Assembly (NCBI RefSeq): GCF_001540865.1
Contig: NC_033634.1
Location: 1,936,729 to 2,000,728, forward strand
Direction of reading: 5' to 3'
DNA: 64,000 nt
Origin: Ananas comosus
Taxonomy: Eukaryota > Streptophyta > Magnoliopsida > Poales > Bromeliaceae
Position numbers and translations under genes: made by a program. Below, piece after piece: positions 47,365-58,709 of this stretch; the stretch's first letter is position 1, and every line of letters begins with the position of its first letter. The notes under the pieces are model-generated. The model saw only the letters and a program-made list of their open reading frames with translations. It did no database searches and was not told the origin of the DNA.

Positions 47365-48021
47365 AAAACACATATATTATATGAAAAATAAGAAATAAAA
47401 GATTAAATCCAAGGAACAAGAGATACCCACCTCATAAATGTGCTAAATAATCACTTAAAAACCACATTTTTTTTACTCAAAAAAAAAAAATAGAGTATTT
47501 CCTCAACCAAAAAAAAAAAAAAAATCTCTTTTCCTCTTTTTCGGGGCTTCTTTTTTCCTTCAAAGTTAAGATTAAAAACCCAGGGAAAAGAGAGAGAGAG
47601 AGAGAGAAAAAAAAAAAAAAAAAAAAACCTCTGCAAAAGGAATCAAATCGCAAAATGATCCCCCAAAATTAGCCTTTCAAAAATAAATGCCTTAATTACT
47701 ATTTATGTAGAGTGGATTAATTAGCTATTGATAATAATGGAGCGTACAGTTTCTGTATAGTGACCGTTACGACGAAGACAGGGGGGCCCACATGCCCGCG
47801 CCGACAGGCCAACGAGGGGCCGCCACGTGGCACAGCGCTTGTGGAGGAGGGGATCGTGGTGTTGGGCGTGCGGCGTGCCCCCTCTCCCCCGATCATGCTA
47901 CAGTTGACTATATTTTACTTTTATTACTTTTATTAGTTATTATTTTGGGTAATATGCATGAATAGTCCCTGTACTACTCTGATATTGCGACTCAGTTCAT
48001 GACCAGATATGCAAACAAGAC
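47365..48021. other. Promoter-side region of the MYOB-type gene
   Basis: Poly(A), poly(T) and (AG)n runs lie at 47470-47630. A GC-rich island at 47760-47890 contains a perfect G-box core (GCCACGTGGC, 47822-47831), a bZIP/bHLH binding type. No reading frame is credible. Confidence 0.45.
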
Positions 48022-48443
48022 GGGCTTTTTTTGCATTTGGCCCTCTCAAGATATATTTTTTTACAAATTGCCCCATCAAATTTATAATTACAAATTTTGT
48101 CTTATCCCCGTCACGTAGGCGCCACATGAGTGTTAAGTTGAACACGGTCAAACACGTTGAATGGTTCACCGTATTTCATATCTATATTCCCCTCCTCCTT
48201 TTTCAATACTTATATTTTTTCGCAATACAATACATATATACTATATTTTTTTCAAATACGGTGAACCATTCACCGTATTTAGACACGGTAAATGATTCAC
48301 CATGTTCAACTTAACAAACTGGCCCCAGTGGTGCTAACATGGCATCTACGTGGCAGTACTAGGGTCATTTTTACAAATATAAATTTGCTGGGACTATTTT
48401 TAAAATAAATTTTTTTTAGAAGGCCAAATGCAAAAAAGAGCCC
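48022..48443. mobile_element. Mutator-type MITE with 9-bp target duplication
   Basis: Both ends carry AAACAAGAC (48013-48021 and 48444-48452), a 9-bp target-site duplication. The inverted ends read GGGCTTTTTTTGCATTTGGC on the left and GGGCTCTTTTTTGCATTTGG on the right (reverse complement). The 422-bp body has no coding frame. It contains palindromic phrases such as ACGGTGAACCATTCACCGT that are shared with the element at 62350. The length of the target duplication fits Mutator-like elements. Confidence 0.85.
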
Positions 48444-49333
48444 AAACAAGACGAATTCGAAGGCGGGAGAGGTCTTTCAACTCTCGTCCTATTTTCTTGA
48501 TGGATTTAGACGGATGATCTCAAGAGGACGATTCTTCTTTTTTTTTTTTTTGTCTCTACTTGCTGCTCTATTCACGACAAATTAGAGCAGAAGCTTTAGC
48601 AAATCGAGAGAAAATCTAAAGAAAGAAAAAATCTCTCTCCCATCTCTCGCTTGATTTTTTTAGCAGATCTAGATCAATTTTGAATGAATTATTATTATTT
48701 TTATTTTTAGCACTCGTTTACTATTCCATTCGCGGCAGATCCCGACACGAGACCCATCTACCCGGATCCATTTGCGTCCTCATTCATGAACATTTTATTT
48801 TAATTTAAATTTTCAATTTTCGCTAATTGTTATAAAACCATAGTTCTTTCGCGTAAATATCCTTCTTTAGAATGCCCTCACATTTCAATTTACTTAAACA
48901 GTACCAAAATGAGTACTTTCTAAAGGCATGTTGAAACATTTTAACGATCATAGAATAAATTGCAGTATATGAAGAACTTTGCGGACTAAAATATTTGGAT
49001 ATACACCTCATATCTTAATAAGGGACGAAGTTGCAGCATTAGAATAATACATGGACCATCTTATAATTTACCCCTCATATTTTTGAGGGCTTGGGGATGA
49101 ATAATGAGTAGGATGTCAGATCTAGAATTCTGGATTCATCTATTTTATATTCTGGTCAGCTCTGCAAATTGCAATTGTACCGACTTAGTTCACTAATTTT
49201 CAAAATATTTTAATACACTTCTTATTTCTTATATACTCATATAAATTTTTCATACTCTTTCATATTATCTGATACAAAATTATTAAATATCACACATATT
49301 ATATTGATATCTACGCGCTGACACTATAGTATG

Positions 49334-49383
<50 letters not shown>

Positions 49384-49494
49384 GGGATTCTCAACATACA
49401 GGTTAATTTTGTATGAAATCTAGGGATGGATCTCGGACCAGGCTTCATTCCTCAAACTTTGCTTTCTATACANTATATATATATATATATATAT

Positions 49495-49721
49495 AACTAG
49501 GCTACTATGCTATTAATAACACAAAGTCATTGGTGCTACCAAGTTTTTGGTCATTGGATTAAGAGATGTACGGTTGGGATGATGTGGGCCCTCTAGAGTT
49601 GAGTGGATGGTTGGTTGAATTGTATGATCTAACAGGTGAAAATAATTAAAAGGGTAGATCTAACGGTGGAAAACTTGGTAGCACCAAGTGCTTCGTGCTA
49701 TTAATAGCATAATAGCCAGAC
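49495..49721. mobile_element. Micron-like MITE flanked by (TA)n
   Basis: Inverted ends match over about 45 bp: CTACTATGCTATTAATAACA on the left, and CTATTATGCTATTAATAGCA as the reverse complement of the right. (TA)n runs flank both sides (about 49474-49494 and 49722-49744). The core contains GATGATGTGGGCCCTCTAGA. Rice Microns are likewise MITEs sitting in (TA)n. Diverged relatives occur in the wrong-polarity segment at 57986-58484. Confidence 0.75.
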
Positions 49722-49744
49722 TATATATATATATATATATATAT

Positions 49745-49978
49745 TCTTTCCTACCAATATATAGTGCTTTCGATTTTTTAATCCTTGGATTAAAGATTCT
49801 AGAGTTGAAATGATAGCGGTCCCCTTAGGGTTGAGCGGTCCCCATAGAGTTGAGTGATGCTCATTGGTTAATAATATTAGTCCAATAATTAGAAATAATT
49901 AATGAGATTGATCTAAGAGCTAAAAAATCGAAAACACTAACTACTTTACATTGGAAGCATAATAGCTCTACTCCCAAT
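49745..49978. mobile_element. Second (TA)n-associated MITE
   Basis: Inverted ends of about 22 bp are visible: AGTGCTTTCGATTTTTTAAT on the left, and AGTGTTTTCGATTTTTTAGC as the reverse complement of the right. The core shares GAGTTGAG-type phrases with the neighbouring element, so it is a diverged relative. Confidence 0.65.
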
Positions 49979-50628
49979 ATATGTATCTTTATCAAAATAT
50001 TTCGGCTTTTTTATGCACAAACTTGCTAGTTTCGACCCAAAAAAAGAAAAAAAAGAAAAAAAAGAGGAGGAATTTGAACATGCTTATATTGAAAGTGACC
50101 AAAAATAAAAGAAACAAAAAAAATCCCCACAAAAACAGGCTTATGAGTTATGACAAGAAAACCCACGAAACATAGGACGTTAGCAGTTTATAGAAATGAA
50201 ATTTACCAGTGTCCAACAGTATATATGGGCACCTAAGACCCAATCCTACATCAATCACACAAATAATGATCCAAAATTAATGTTTTGAAACACAAAACGC
50301 AAAACAGTCATCAAGCAGAACTATAGTTGTACCGAAAATCGCGACCAAAATTAGCCTAGGCTTGATACCAATACCATGGCCTTTTTTTTTTTCTTTAATC
50401 TTGAACGAATAATAAACGTACACTGTTACCTCGCAGAAATATACAACTCTTAACATCAGTTCTTCTCACATAATTAACTCAAAGCAGTAAAATACTAACC
50501 TCATGGGACAAAACCGAAACATAACAAGCATTAAAAAGGGGAAACATAGGAATGGAAGAATGGTAGTTTCTGTTCATCAGAGCAGCGACAGAGAAAAGTA
50601 AACTAATACCAGCGATGTTGATCGGGTC

Positions 50629-53273
50629 TTATTCAGAGAGCAACCTCTCGCAGGCCTCGACTTCCGCTATCTGATCGCTTAATATGGCCTCGTCTTTCGT
50701 GCTCGCTTTGACTGTTTTCATCACGGAATCAAATACCGCGGTCTTAAACATCGAGTCTTCTATCTTCTTCAGTATTTCCTCCAACACCTTGAAATTAACG
50801 CCGCCTGCGAGAATTAGTTTGCCAACCACTTCACCAAAATAAGCCGGTGCTTTGGGCAAATCGATTCCGATATCGTCCAGCATCGACCCGTAGAGCAAAC
50901 AGCCTGTTCCCAAATCCTTCGGTGTAAGAACTTTCTTATCCGACAAGTACTCCAGAAGTTTGGTCACCAGGTCTATGCAGGATGAACCTTTGTCTAATGC
51001 GAGATTGATAGCCTCCTTCACTACTTCTGGATGGTATTCCGGGCTCTTCAACTCTTCAACGCACTGAAGTGCTTCATCCAGCATGCGAATGTGGAAGTAC
51101 TCCTCGAGAAGCGCGACCGTCTTCCTCTGTAGCTCTTCTTGGTTCTTGATCGACCTCGGTAGGGTTTGGGTTTTCTCGGGGGTTGCAGCCGGTGATTGAG
51201 AGGGTGGCTTGACGGGTGCAGAGTTATTGGATGGAGGGGTCGCCGCACCCGAAACAAAAGAGGAAGATCGAACTGGGGAAGCGGCCCCCTGCAGTAAAGC
51301 GCTAGTCTTACCGGAGATCACACTGCCGCTGCCCTGGGGGAGTAATTTGGGGTTTACGGCCGACGGCCTGTTTATTAAAGGAGGTTGAACACGAGACATA
51401 GATTTGCTTCGTGGAACTTCCCAATTGTCCCCATCTAAACCAGGCATCCCGGGCATCTTTCTGCTTCCGGGAATAGCTGGCATGCCAGGCATACCAGGCA
51501 TCATGCCTCCACCCCCGACCCGGTTCATCGGAAATCCAACAGGGCTGACGCCTCCTAAAGAACTAGCATTGCGATTTGCCCTCAGGTTTGCAGTTGTTCC
51601 AGGGCGTAGCCCAAGATTCTTCTCTGCTTCATTATGTATTTCGGAGATTGTCTTTGCCTTCACCTGCAGGGAAAAAAAAATGAATTTCTTTCTGAAACAA
51701 ATATGGATTTTCAATAATCTGGTAGGCAGATTAAAAGGAGATCTAAAAATAGGTAAGAATAATCTGGTAGGCAGATTAAAAGGAGATCTAAAAATAGGTA
51801 AGAATGTAGGAGACACCGGGATCTATGGGGCATTTTGAAAAGACCCTCAACTTAATGGTTTAGATCGAAATTTGAAACCCCTTACCGTTTGTTCATTTTA
51901 AATTTTAAAGTTGTTCCTGAGCTGAATTAGAGGAGAATAATCCAAACAACGAATAGTTGAGGGGTTCCCAGAAAAAAAATAATAAAGTTAAGGAATCTGT
52001 CCCAAAATGGGCTTAAGTTGAGGGGTTCTCTGTACAATTTTACCATTAAAAAAGAAAAGGACGAGGTTAATTTCATAGTAAAAAAGATCACCTCTTCACG
52101 CCGAGGGATCCAATTGTTCGCACGGAGGTCAATGAGATCGCGGACCATAAACCTTAGACGAGGTGCAAGCTGGGGATTGTTTGTCAGTTCCTTCAACCGG
52201 TTAAAATAGACATCGTTGACACGGCGAGACTTTGGACTCTCATCCAACAGCTTTCCAATGGTATTGAAGAATTGACAAATTGCTTCAACATTTTCTTCAG
52301 CAGGGCAGACTTTAACATCAAGTCCTAATAGCACCTGTATGCAGTAATGTTGCAGCAAGCTAACATTAGAGTGAGAGAGAGAGAGAGTCGAACATATTAA
52401 AGATCAACATATGCAGCAATATAAATACCTGAACAATATGATGAACTAATTTCTCCGGGACCATTTTCTGCTTTAAAAGCTCACCAATTAGACGGATGTT
52501 ACCAAGAGTGCGAAGCTTCACCATCCTCTCTTTATCCCTCCGTTCCATTTCTTGGTCGGGACCGGTCAGCTTTCTAATCTCAGCCCTGAGATTATCAGCA
52601 CCCTCAAAAGCTTCTTGACAATTGTCAAGTAGTATCCTTTTGAAAGTGATTTCTTTCCCACCAGGTACTTCGGGTGGGAATGGGGGGAGATTTTCATTGA
52701 GATCAGAACAGAGTTGGGCATACATGGTACAAAAGGTTGGCTCAAATACGGCTTTGTCAAATATGAGTGAAATGACTCCCTGTAGATTTTCAGATCAAAC
52801 AATAAAAATTACACCGAGATATATATGCTTCCGAAGTGGAGTAACATGGAATTTCTGAGAAATTTAGAGAACCTTTAAAATATCAACTGACGTGATTCCA
52901 GAATCGATCAGCTGGCCTTTCAGGACATCGAATTTTTCAGGTGTCAGCTTGTTCAGTATACTGCATCACAGCAACAACAAAGCGAATTTCAATATTTTCC
53001 TTTTTTTTTAATAATCATATCTTACTCCAGTAAGAGATTTAAAAAGAAACAACAATAGATAAAATGCATAGGAAGAACAAGTTATTTAGTTGGAGAATAC
53101 ACCATAACGAGTGGAGTTAAGGATTTAAACTAGAGATACTTGAATAAAAAAGGGCGTAAAAAAGAGACTCATTACCCTTTAACAGTTTTGAGGACCCGTT
53201 CCGTCTCAGAAAGATTGCCCCTCCGAGCAGACCATGGGACTTCAGCTTTAATTAGAGCAGCAGGAGTAGGTCC
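50629..53273 (-). CDS. EIF(ISO)4G: eIF(iso)4G, exons 5-9 (normal polarity)
   Basis: This is the scaffold of the plant-specific eIF(iso)4F complex, which joins the cap-binding protein eIF(iso)4E, eIF4A and eIF3 in the cytoplasm. Exons: 53273-53176, 52960-52873, 52779-52429, 52334-52092 and 51663-50629. The MIF4G domain starts with [20 protein letters not shown] and includes [21 protein letters not shown] linker rich in GMPG units ([12 protein letters not shown]) leads to the MA3 domain near residues 615-740 ([20 protein letters not shown]). The stop is TAA at 50629-50631. The first exon here begins [20 protein letters not shown] and needs upstream exons; these are found in wrong polarity at 54753-57245. 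Joined, the coding length is 2361 bp, 786 aa, matching the size of rice and wheat proteins. Intron 8 contains a 45-bp tandem duplication (51718-51806). Confidence 0.96.
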
Positions 53274-54120
53274 CTGTTCAGTCAAGAATAACAAGTCAAA
53301 TAATATAGAAAATAAAAAGACTCAATAGCGCCTAGTGAGAAAGAGAGGTTATCAAATTTGATGCCAATCATCATCAAACATTTGAAACACATAGCAGACA
53401 AAATTTGAAGGTACTAAAGCAAGCTCTTTGTTTGAATCGCCAATGAGGACATGGAAAAACTCAAATTTGTCATACAAAAAAAGCACCAATCACAGTGTAC
53501 CAACAATAAAAGTAACACAACTTCACTACAACTTTAATACGCGCACTACTGCTTTCTCTCTTTACTAACCTTTTCCCCTTCGAGAGTAACAACAAAAAAA
53601 ATTATAAGCAATCCCAGAAGAGAGTAACAAATTAAGACGATGGCATTAACCATATTCTTTGCTTACACAGGTAGCATGTCATAACTTTGCAGTAACAATC
53701 TGTATATTGATTATCAAACTGTAGGGTCTCTAGGCATCAAATTATTTATCAATTACATCTTAACATTATCTGCACACATCAGATGGGTTTCATAAGAGAA
53801 AATTGACGAGAAACGAAAACAAGAGGCACATGAAGGATTAAAAAAAGAAAAAAAAAAAGAGGCAAAAACAAAAACAATTTCCAATGTTTCGTAAGCCAGT
53901 GAAGTATGCACATGAATGACACATGGATTTCCGAAGCTAGTGAACCATTTATTGAATTGATAGAATTTGGAAGTAACTATTTCATATGTTTTCTTCAAAA
54001 TAAACTATTAGACAGCAGATATAGTAATATTTACTCATGAAGAAAAGCTAACATAAGCAATAATCTGTAGATTCAAACAATTATACTACTAAAAAGATAC
54101 TCAAAAAGCAATTAAATAGA

Positions 54121-54210
<90 letters not shown>
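54121..54210. repeat. (AT)n(AG)n microsatellite before the gap
   Basis: (AT)n at 54121-54146 passes into (AG)n that runs into the N gap at 54211. It lies in eIF(iso)4G intron 4. The other side of the mis-polarised segment has (CT)n, so the segment is flanked by inverted microsatellites. Confidence 0.95.
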
Positions 54211-54644
54211 NNNNNNNNNNNNNNNNNNNNNNNNNNNNNNNNNNNNNNNNNNNNNNNNNNNNNNNNNNNNNNNNNNNNNNNNNNNNNNNNNNNNNNNNNN
54301 NNNNNNNNNNNNNNNNNNNNNNNNNNNNNNNNNNNNNNNNNNNNNNNNNNNNNNNNNNNNNNNNNNNNNNNNNNNNNNNNNNNNNNNNNNNNNNNNNNNN
54401 NNNNNNNNNNNNNNNNNNNNNNNNNNNNNNNNNNNNNNNNNNNNNNNNNNNNNNNNNNNNNNNNNNNNNNNNNNNNNNNNNNNNNNNNNNNNNNNNNNNN
54501 NNNNNNNNNNNNNNNNNNNNNNNNNNNNNNNNNNNNNNNNNNNNNNNNNNNNNNNNNNNNNNNNNNNNNNNNNNNNNNNNNNNNNNNNNNNNNNNNNNNN
54601 NNNNNNNNNNNNNNNNNNNNNNNNNNNNNNNNNNNNNNNNNNNN
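54211..54644. other. Assembly gap (434 N)
   Basis: An unsequenced gap in eIF(iso)4G intron 4, between the (AG)n run and the segment of wrong polarity. Confidence 1.
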
Positions 54645-54752
54645 CCTCGAACAGGAGAGCACATGGGTAGCTGCTAGAGCATCTCGAGCACGCTAGCGGA
54701 TCCCAAGGCTAGCCTGCCACCTTCGCTCGACTAGCCCCCTAGCCTCGCTTCG

Positions 54753-57245
54753 TACGTCTGTCTAGTCTGCCAATAATCGAACGCTGGGCCACCGCCGCCG
54801 CCTTTGGCTCCGCCTTCCGAGGGCGCGAAGCTGAAGCCACGGCGGCAGCGGCGACCTCCGCCGCCCCCCCACCCGCGCAGGGGCCCGCCGCCGCCGCGGC
54901 GGGAGCAGGTGTTCCAGGCTGAAAAACACCAGGAGAAGACCACCTAGAAACCTAAGAAGAATCTAAGCACGCTTTCTAAAGAAAAAGATCCCAAAACTAA
55001 AGCACTTCAAACGTAGAAAGTACAGCTTCATCATCTTTAAACTACAAAACTTCCTAGACGACCACGAACATAATCTAAACCCGTACGAGCTAGACAAATC
55101 TACATGACATATATGTTAGACAAAGAATTAAAAACCACACACGAAATACTCCAACAATACGCAACTAAGCCTACCCAGACTTAACCGCCACCTACTTAAC
55201 TCTAACTAATCACTGTTCCCTGAGAACAGAGAAGCAACCTAATCAACAGTCCAGCCTGTGTTTTTCTTTTTTTCTTTTTTTAACCATTGATTAATTATGA
55301 AAACTGAAAATAACGTCTTAAAATCCACCTCTCGAAGCACTTTCTACATAAATGTAACTTTTTAAGGCAAGAAACTACACAACCCTATCACTAAGGGAGC
55401 TATATCACAACATACAACAAGCCTTACCCACACCTAACTTCTCTCATTTTCACACTAACGAATTACTGTTCACTCCGAAAAATACCTGATACCAACTCAC
55501 TAATCGAAATAAACAAAACATTTAAAAAATTTTTTTAACTCAAGATTTAAGACGGCCGTGAATATCTTCTTTTGACATCCGTCTTTCAAAGGAGTTTTAG
55601 GAAGATTTTTATGACACAAAATAATATAACCCTATACGATATGAGTTAAACAATAGAACATCCTTCTTATCATTCATCTACAAGAAATGAACAAACGGCA
55701 AATGATCATGAAAGATAAAAAAATAAACGACTCCCTGATTTTCATATTTATAACTTATTTTTCGACGTAGAATAAGGACTTCTAGGAAAAGAACTCACAC
55801 TATAATCTAAGATGAAAATAAATAAACAAGTACAAGTCGCAGATGAGATAAATAACAGACTGCCCGTTACAACACGATTTGTTAACCCACCTGTAGTTTA
55901 TTGTACTATAAAAACTGCCTATAAAACAGTCTAACCTCTACTTTCCAAACTCTTAGCACTTGCGTAATCCATGTGTTCCCTGGTTGACAACGTTGAAGCA
56001 CTCCATACACTAAGACGGAACAGAAAGGTTCTATTGTAAAAAAAGAGTAGACATTGACATCGGACTTAAAAACCAATAAGTACAACCGTTTCAGTTTATT
56101 ACTAATAGTAAACTCGACATATAACATATGATAGTATGCCTTTAATTGATCAACGGAAGAAACAACGTAAAAACTTTAAGGAAGAGTTCACCTTCTAGTA
56201 TTCCTCAGTTAGGAGCACAGGTAGTTATTGTAAGAAAAATAAACAACTCTATTGATCAACTCGAACATGTATACATAAAATTCAATGCTTAATCCCGTGG
56301 AGAATGACTTTAAATACTGATACTGTCTGGAAGTACTACATGGAACGAAAAAAAAACCGTATCTTACAAGTTATTCTGGCATAAGAAAAGACACTTCAAG
56401 TATGGAACGGAATACGGAGTCAAATACGAAAAACGACGCACTTGTAGATCGTACACATACATCCAAAAAACTTAAAAACACGGAGAGAGTATTTACGACG
56501 AATTTAGTGTCTTCCATTATAAAGATAAGTCATTAAAAAATAAGAAAGTCACGAAAACAATAAAAAAGATCCACCAGTAGTCTGATCTGTAAAACAAATG
56601 GAGGAAGGTTTTCTAGAACATCAATGCTTAAACCGATAAATCGATAAGAAAACTAACATTGAATGTACAAAAGGAAGACTATCCAACAACTGTAGGGACT
56701 TCTCTAAGATTTTTAATTTGTCCTTTAACTCCGACTCAAAGTTTGACTTCTGGTTTCGACCCGAGCGTTACTACACTTACATTCAATAATATACTTTCCC
56801 CTTTTTTGAAGAATCTATGAACATAGTATTATAATAACCCTATGCAGGAAACTTAAAAAATACCATACTTCCCGTAATAGGAATAATGGAGATCTACGAC
56901 ATATCTCAATAAGAAAATTCTACGTTTGATCAAATATAAAGAATACACATATAAACGTGAAAGAAAAGAAAGTAACACACAAACGCCATATATAAGTTAA
57001 GGATTGTAGAACAAGTAACACGAGATATCGAAGTTTCAGGTCGCGTCTTAGCGATGATACTCGTTCTGTTAGCACTAACCGCATCAGCAGGTCGTGGTAA
57101 CGGGAGACGACCTCTCCTCTTCAGGACCTAAGCACTATTATCTCTCAGTGTACGACGACCAAGTTCTCTTCTTCTTTCCTCGGTTAATTTAGCCGTCCTG
57201 GTTAAACCAAGGGTCAAAAGAAGTTTTCAAAGAAGAAGAGTCCCC
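54753..57245. CDS. EIF(ISO)4G: eIF(iso)4G exons 1-4, readable only as the non-reversed complement
   Basis: Complementing without reversing gives exon 1 at 54753-54914 (MQTDQTVISLRPGGGGG, 54 codons), exon 2 at 55932-56003 (ENRERIRYTRDQLLQLRE, 24 codons), exon 3 at 56684-56779 (VVDIPEEILKIKQEIEAE, 32 codons) and exon 4 at 57030-57245 (NRYYEQDNRDWRSRP, ending KVSSSQG, 72 codons). All junctions are phase 0, with donors GTCCGA, GTATGT, GTAAGT and GTAATT and acceptors CAG, TAG and TAG. Exon 4 joins in frame to the exon at 53273. The N-terminus MQTDQ..ISLRPGGG and the RYTRDQLLQLRE segment, in the region that contacts eIF(iso)4E, match the known protein. The strand is given as '.' because the reading follows neither strand of the sequence as printed. 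Confidence 0.94.
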
Positions 57246-57924
57246 CATTAATCACTTATTAAATTGATACGAAAACTCCTAACTAAAATAATGACGAAGA
57301 GGTACCGGATACGTCAGTGTTTTATACGTCTTTAACAAAAACCAAACCCACCATCAAGAAAAACGAATATTTCTTCCCTGATTATATATATTATAACGAC
57401 GTTTTAGTAGATAAAGGTATATACGGGGAGATTCTAGATTCAAGAGTATATCAGTATACATTGGGAACTTTCATGTCAAAGAATGTTTATACGTCAAAGA
57501 ATGTCTTCATGGGAATAGAGTTCAGACCCTCCTCATGTTAAGTAACTTCGAACCAAAACCTAATCTTTAAAAAAAAGAAAAAGAAAGAAAGATTCTCTCT
57601 GCGAAAAATGTATGTACATATATTATAAAAAACGGTCTCGTATATACATTTGCGGTGATATTTTTAATCGTTCGTCTAAAGAGTAAAACGTCTATTACGA
57701 AAATATAAGAATTGACTACGAACTAGATAGAAATTTCAAGATTTTTGTACGAAAAGTATAAGACTTCGGAATAGAATAATTACTACATGAAATGAACGAG
57801 TTGTTTACAGTTCAATCTACTATGTCAACAAACATTCTACGTGACATCGTCACAACTTTCAGTTCAACTATCAAGTTACCACGAAACGTGCACTAACAAT
57901 AAAATAATCTATATGTTGATCACG

Positions 57925-57925
<1 letters not shown>

Positions 57926-57966
<41 letters not shown>

Positions 57967-58193
57967 CTCTCTCTCTCTCTCTCTCTTGATCCGACCTTAT
58001 GATAGTTATCGTGGTTCGTTAAACACGATAATCCAAAAGCCGGCAACCTAACTCTTTACACGCCAATTCTACTACACCCGGGGGATCTCAACTCACCCAC
58101 CAACCAACTTATCATATTAGATTGCCTATTTATATTAGTTTCCCCAATTAGATTGCCGTCTTTTGAACTATCGTGGTTCACGAACTACGATAG

Positions 58194-58243
<50 letters not shown>

Positions 58244-58468
58244 TAACTCGAGGATACGAAAATTTTCACGGTTCAGTAAACACGAACATTCAAAAATCGA
58301 GAACCTAATTATCTACACGCCAATCCTACTACACCCGGGAGAACCCAACTCACCCACCAACCAACTTATCACATTAGATTGGCCACTTTTACTAGTTTCG
58401 GCATCTAGATTGCCATTTTTTAAGTGTTCGTGGTTCACAAACCATGAAAATGTTCGTGGTATCGGCCT

Positions 58469-58484
<16 letters not shown>
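57926..58484. mobile_element. Micron-like MITEs inside the wrong-polarity segment
   Basis: Two units lie between (TA)n runs (about 57986-58196 and 58241-58470). In complement they contain GATGATGTGGGCCCCCTAGA and GATGATGTGGGCCCTCTTGG, and GAGTTGAGTGGGTGGTTGGT-type phrases, matching the element at 49495-49721 in the same left-to-right order. This is independent evidence for the polarity error. Confidence 0.85.
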
Positions 58485-58506
<22 letters not shown>

Positions 58507-58647
58507 AGGCCGATACCACGAACATTTTCATGGTTTGTGAACCACGAACACTTAAAAAATGGCAATCTAGATGCCGAAACTAGTAAAAGTGGCCAATCTA
58601 ATGTGATAAGTTGGTTGGTGGGTGAGTTGGGTTCTCCCGGGTGTAGT

Positions 58648-58649
<2 letters not shown>
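58326..58649. repeat. Perfect 324-bp palindrome
   Basis: The arms 58326-58487 and 58488-58649 are exact reverse complements as far as I can read, centred in a (TA)n run. The left arm ends CCTGAGATATATA and the right arm begins its mirror TATATCTCAGG. Pairing stops where 58325 (C) faces 58650 (T). There is no spacer and no mismatch, unlike a natural inverted repeat. Confidence 0.92.

Positions 58650-58709
<60 letters not shown>

Larger units (their letters stand above)
48453..50628. other. Intergenic region rich in (TA)n and MITEs
   Basis: The AT-rich DNA includes a long (AT)n run at about 49333-49377, a single n at 49473 and two Micron-like elements listed separately. The eIF(iso)4G 3' UTR should occupy roughly 50380-50628. 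I see no gene. Confidence 0.6.
54645..58487. other. Segment of wrong polarity (reversed, not complemented)
   Basis: Neither strand as written gives a protein or a familiar repeat. The simple complement, read left to right, gives eIF(iso)4G exons 1-4 with correct GT and AG at every intron and Micron-like transposons at 57986-58484. Restoring by plain string reversal would put exon 1 at the right, next to the (CT)n at 58650, as a minus-strand gene requires. The right edge lies at the centre of a palindrome, so it is approximate. Confidence 0.93.

Noticed and set aside
54731..54943. Gly/Arg-rich open frame on the minus strand
   Set aside because: It is the mirror image of eIF(iso)4G exon 1. Only the complement gives the real protein start.
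57317..57541. 74-codon open frame on the + strand
   Set aside because: It lies in the wrong-polarity segment, where the printed strands have no biological meaning.
54645..58487. A natural inversion of the eIF(iso)4G 5' half
   Set aside because: A true inversion would leave the exons readable on the opposite strand. Here neither strand reads, only the unreversed complement.
58326..58649. Palindrome as a functional hairpin or replication origin
   Set aside because: Both arms are non-natural readings of a MITE, and the structure borders a known assembly error.
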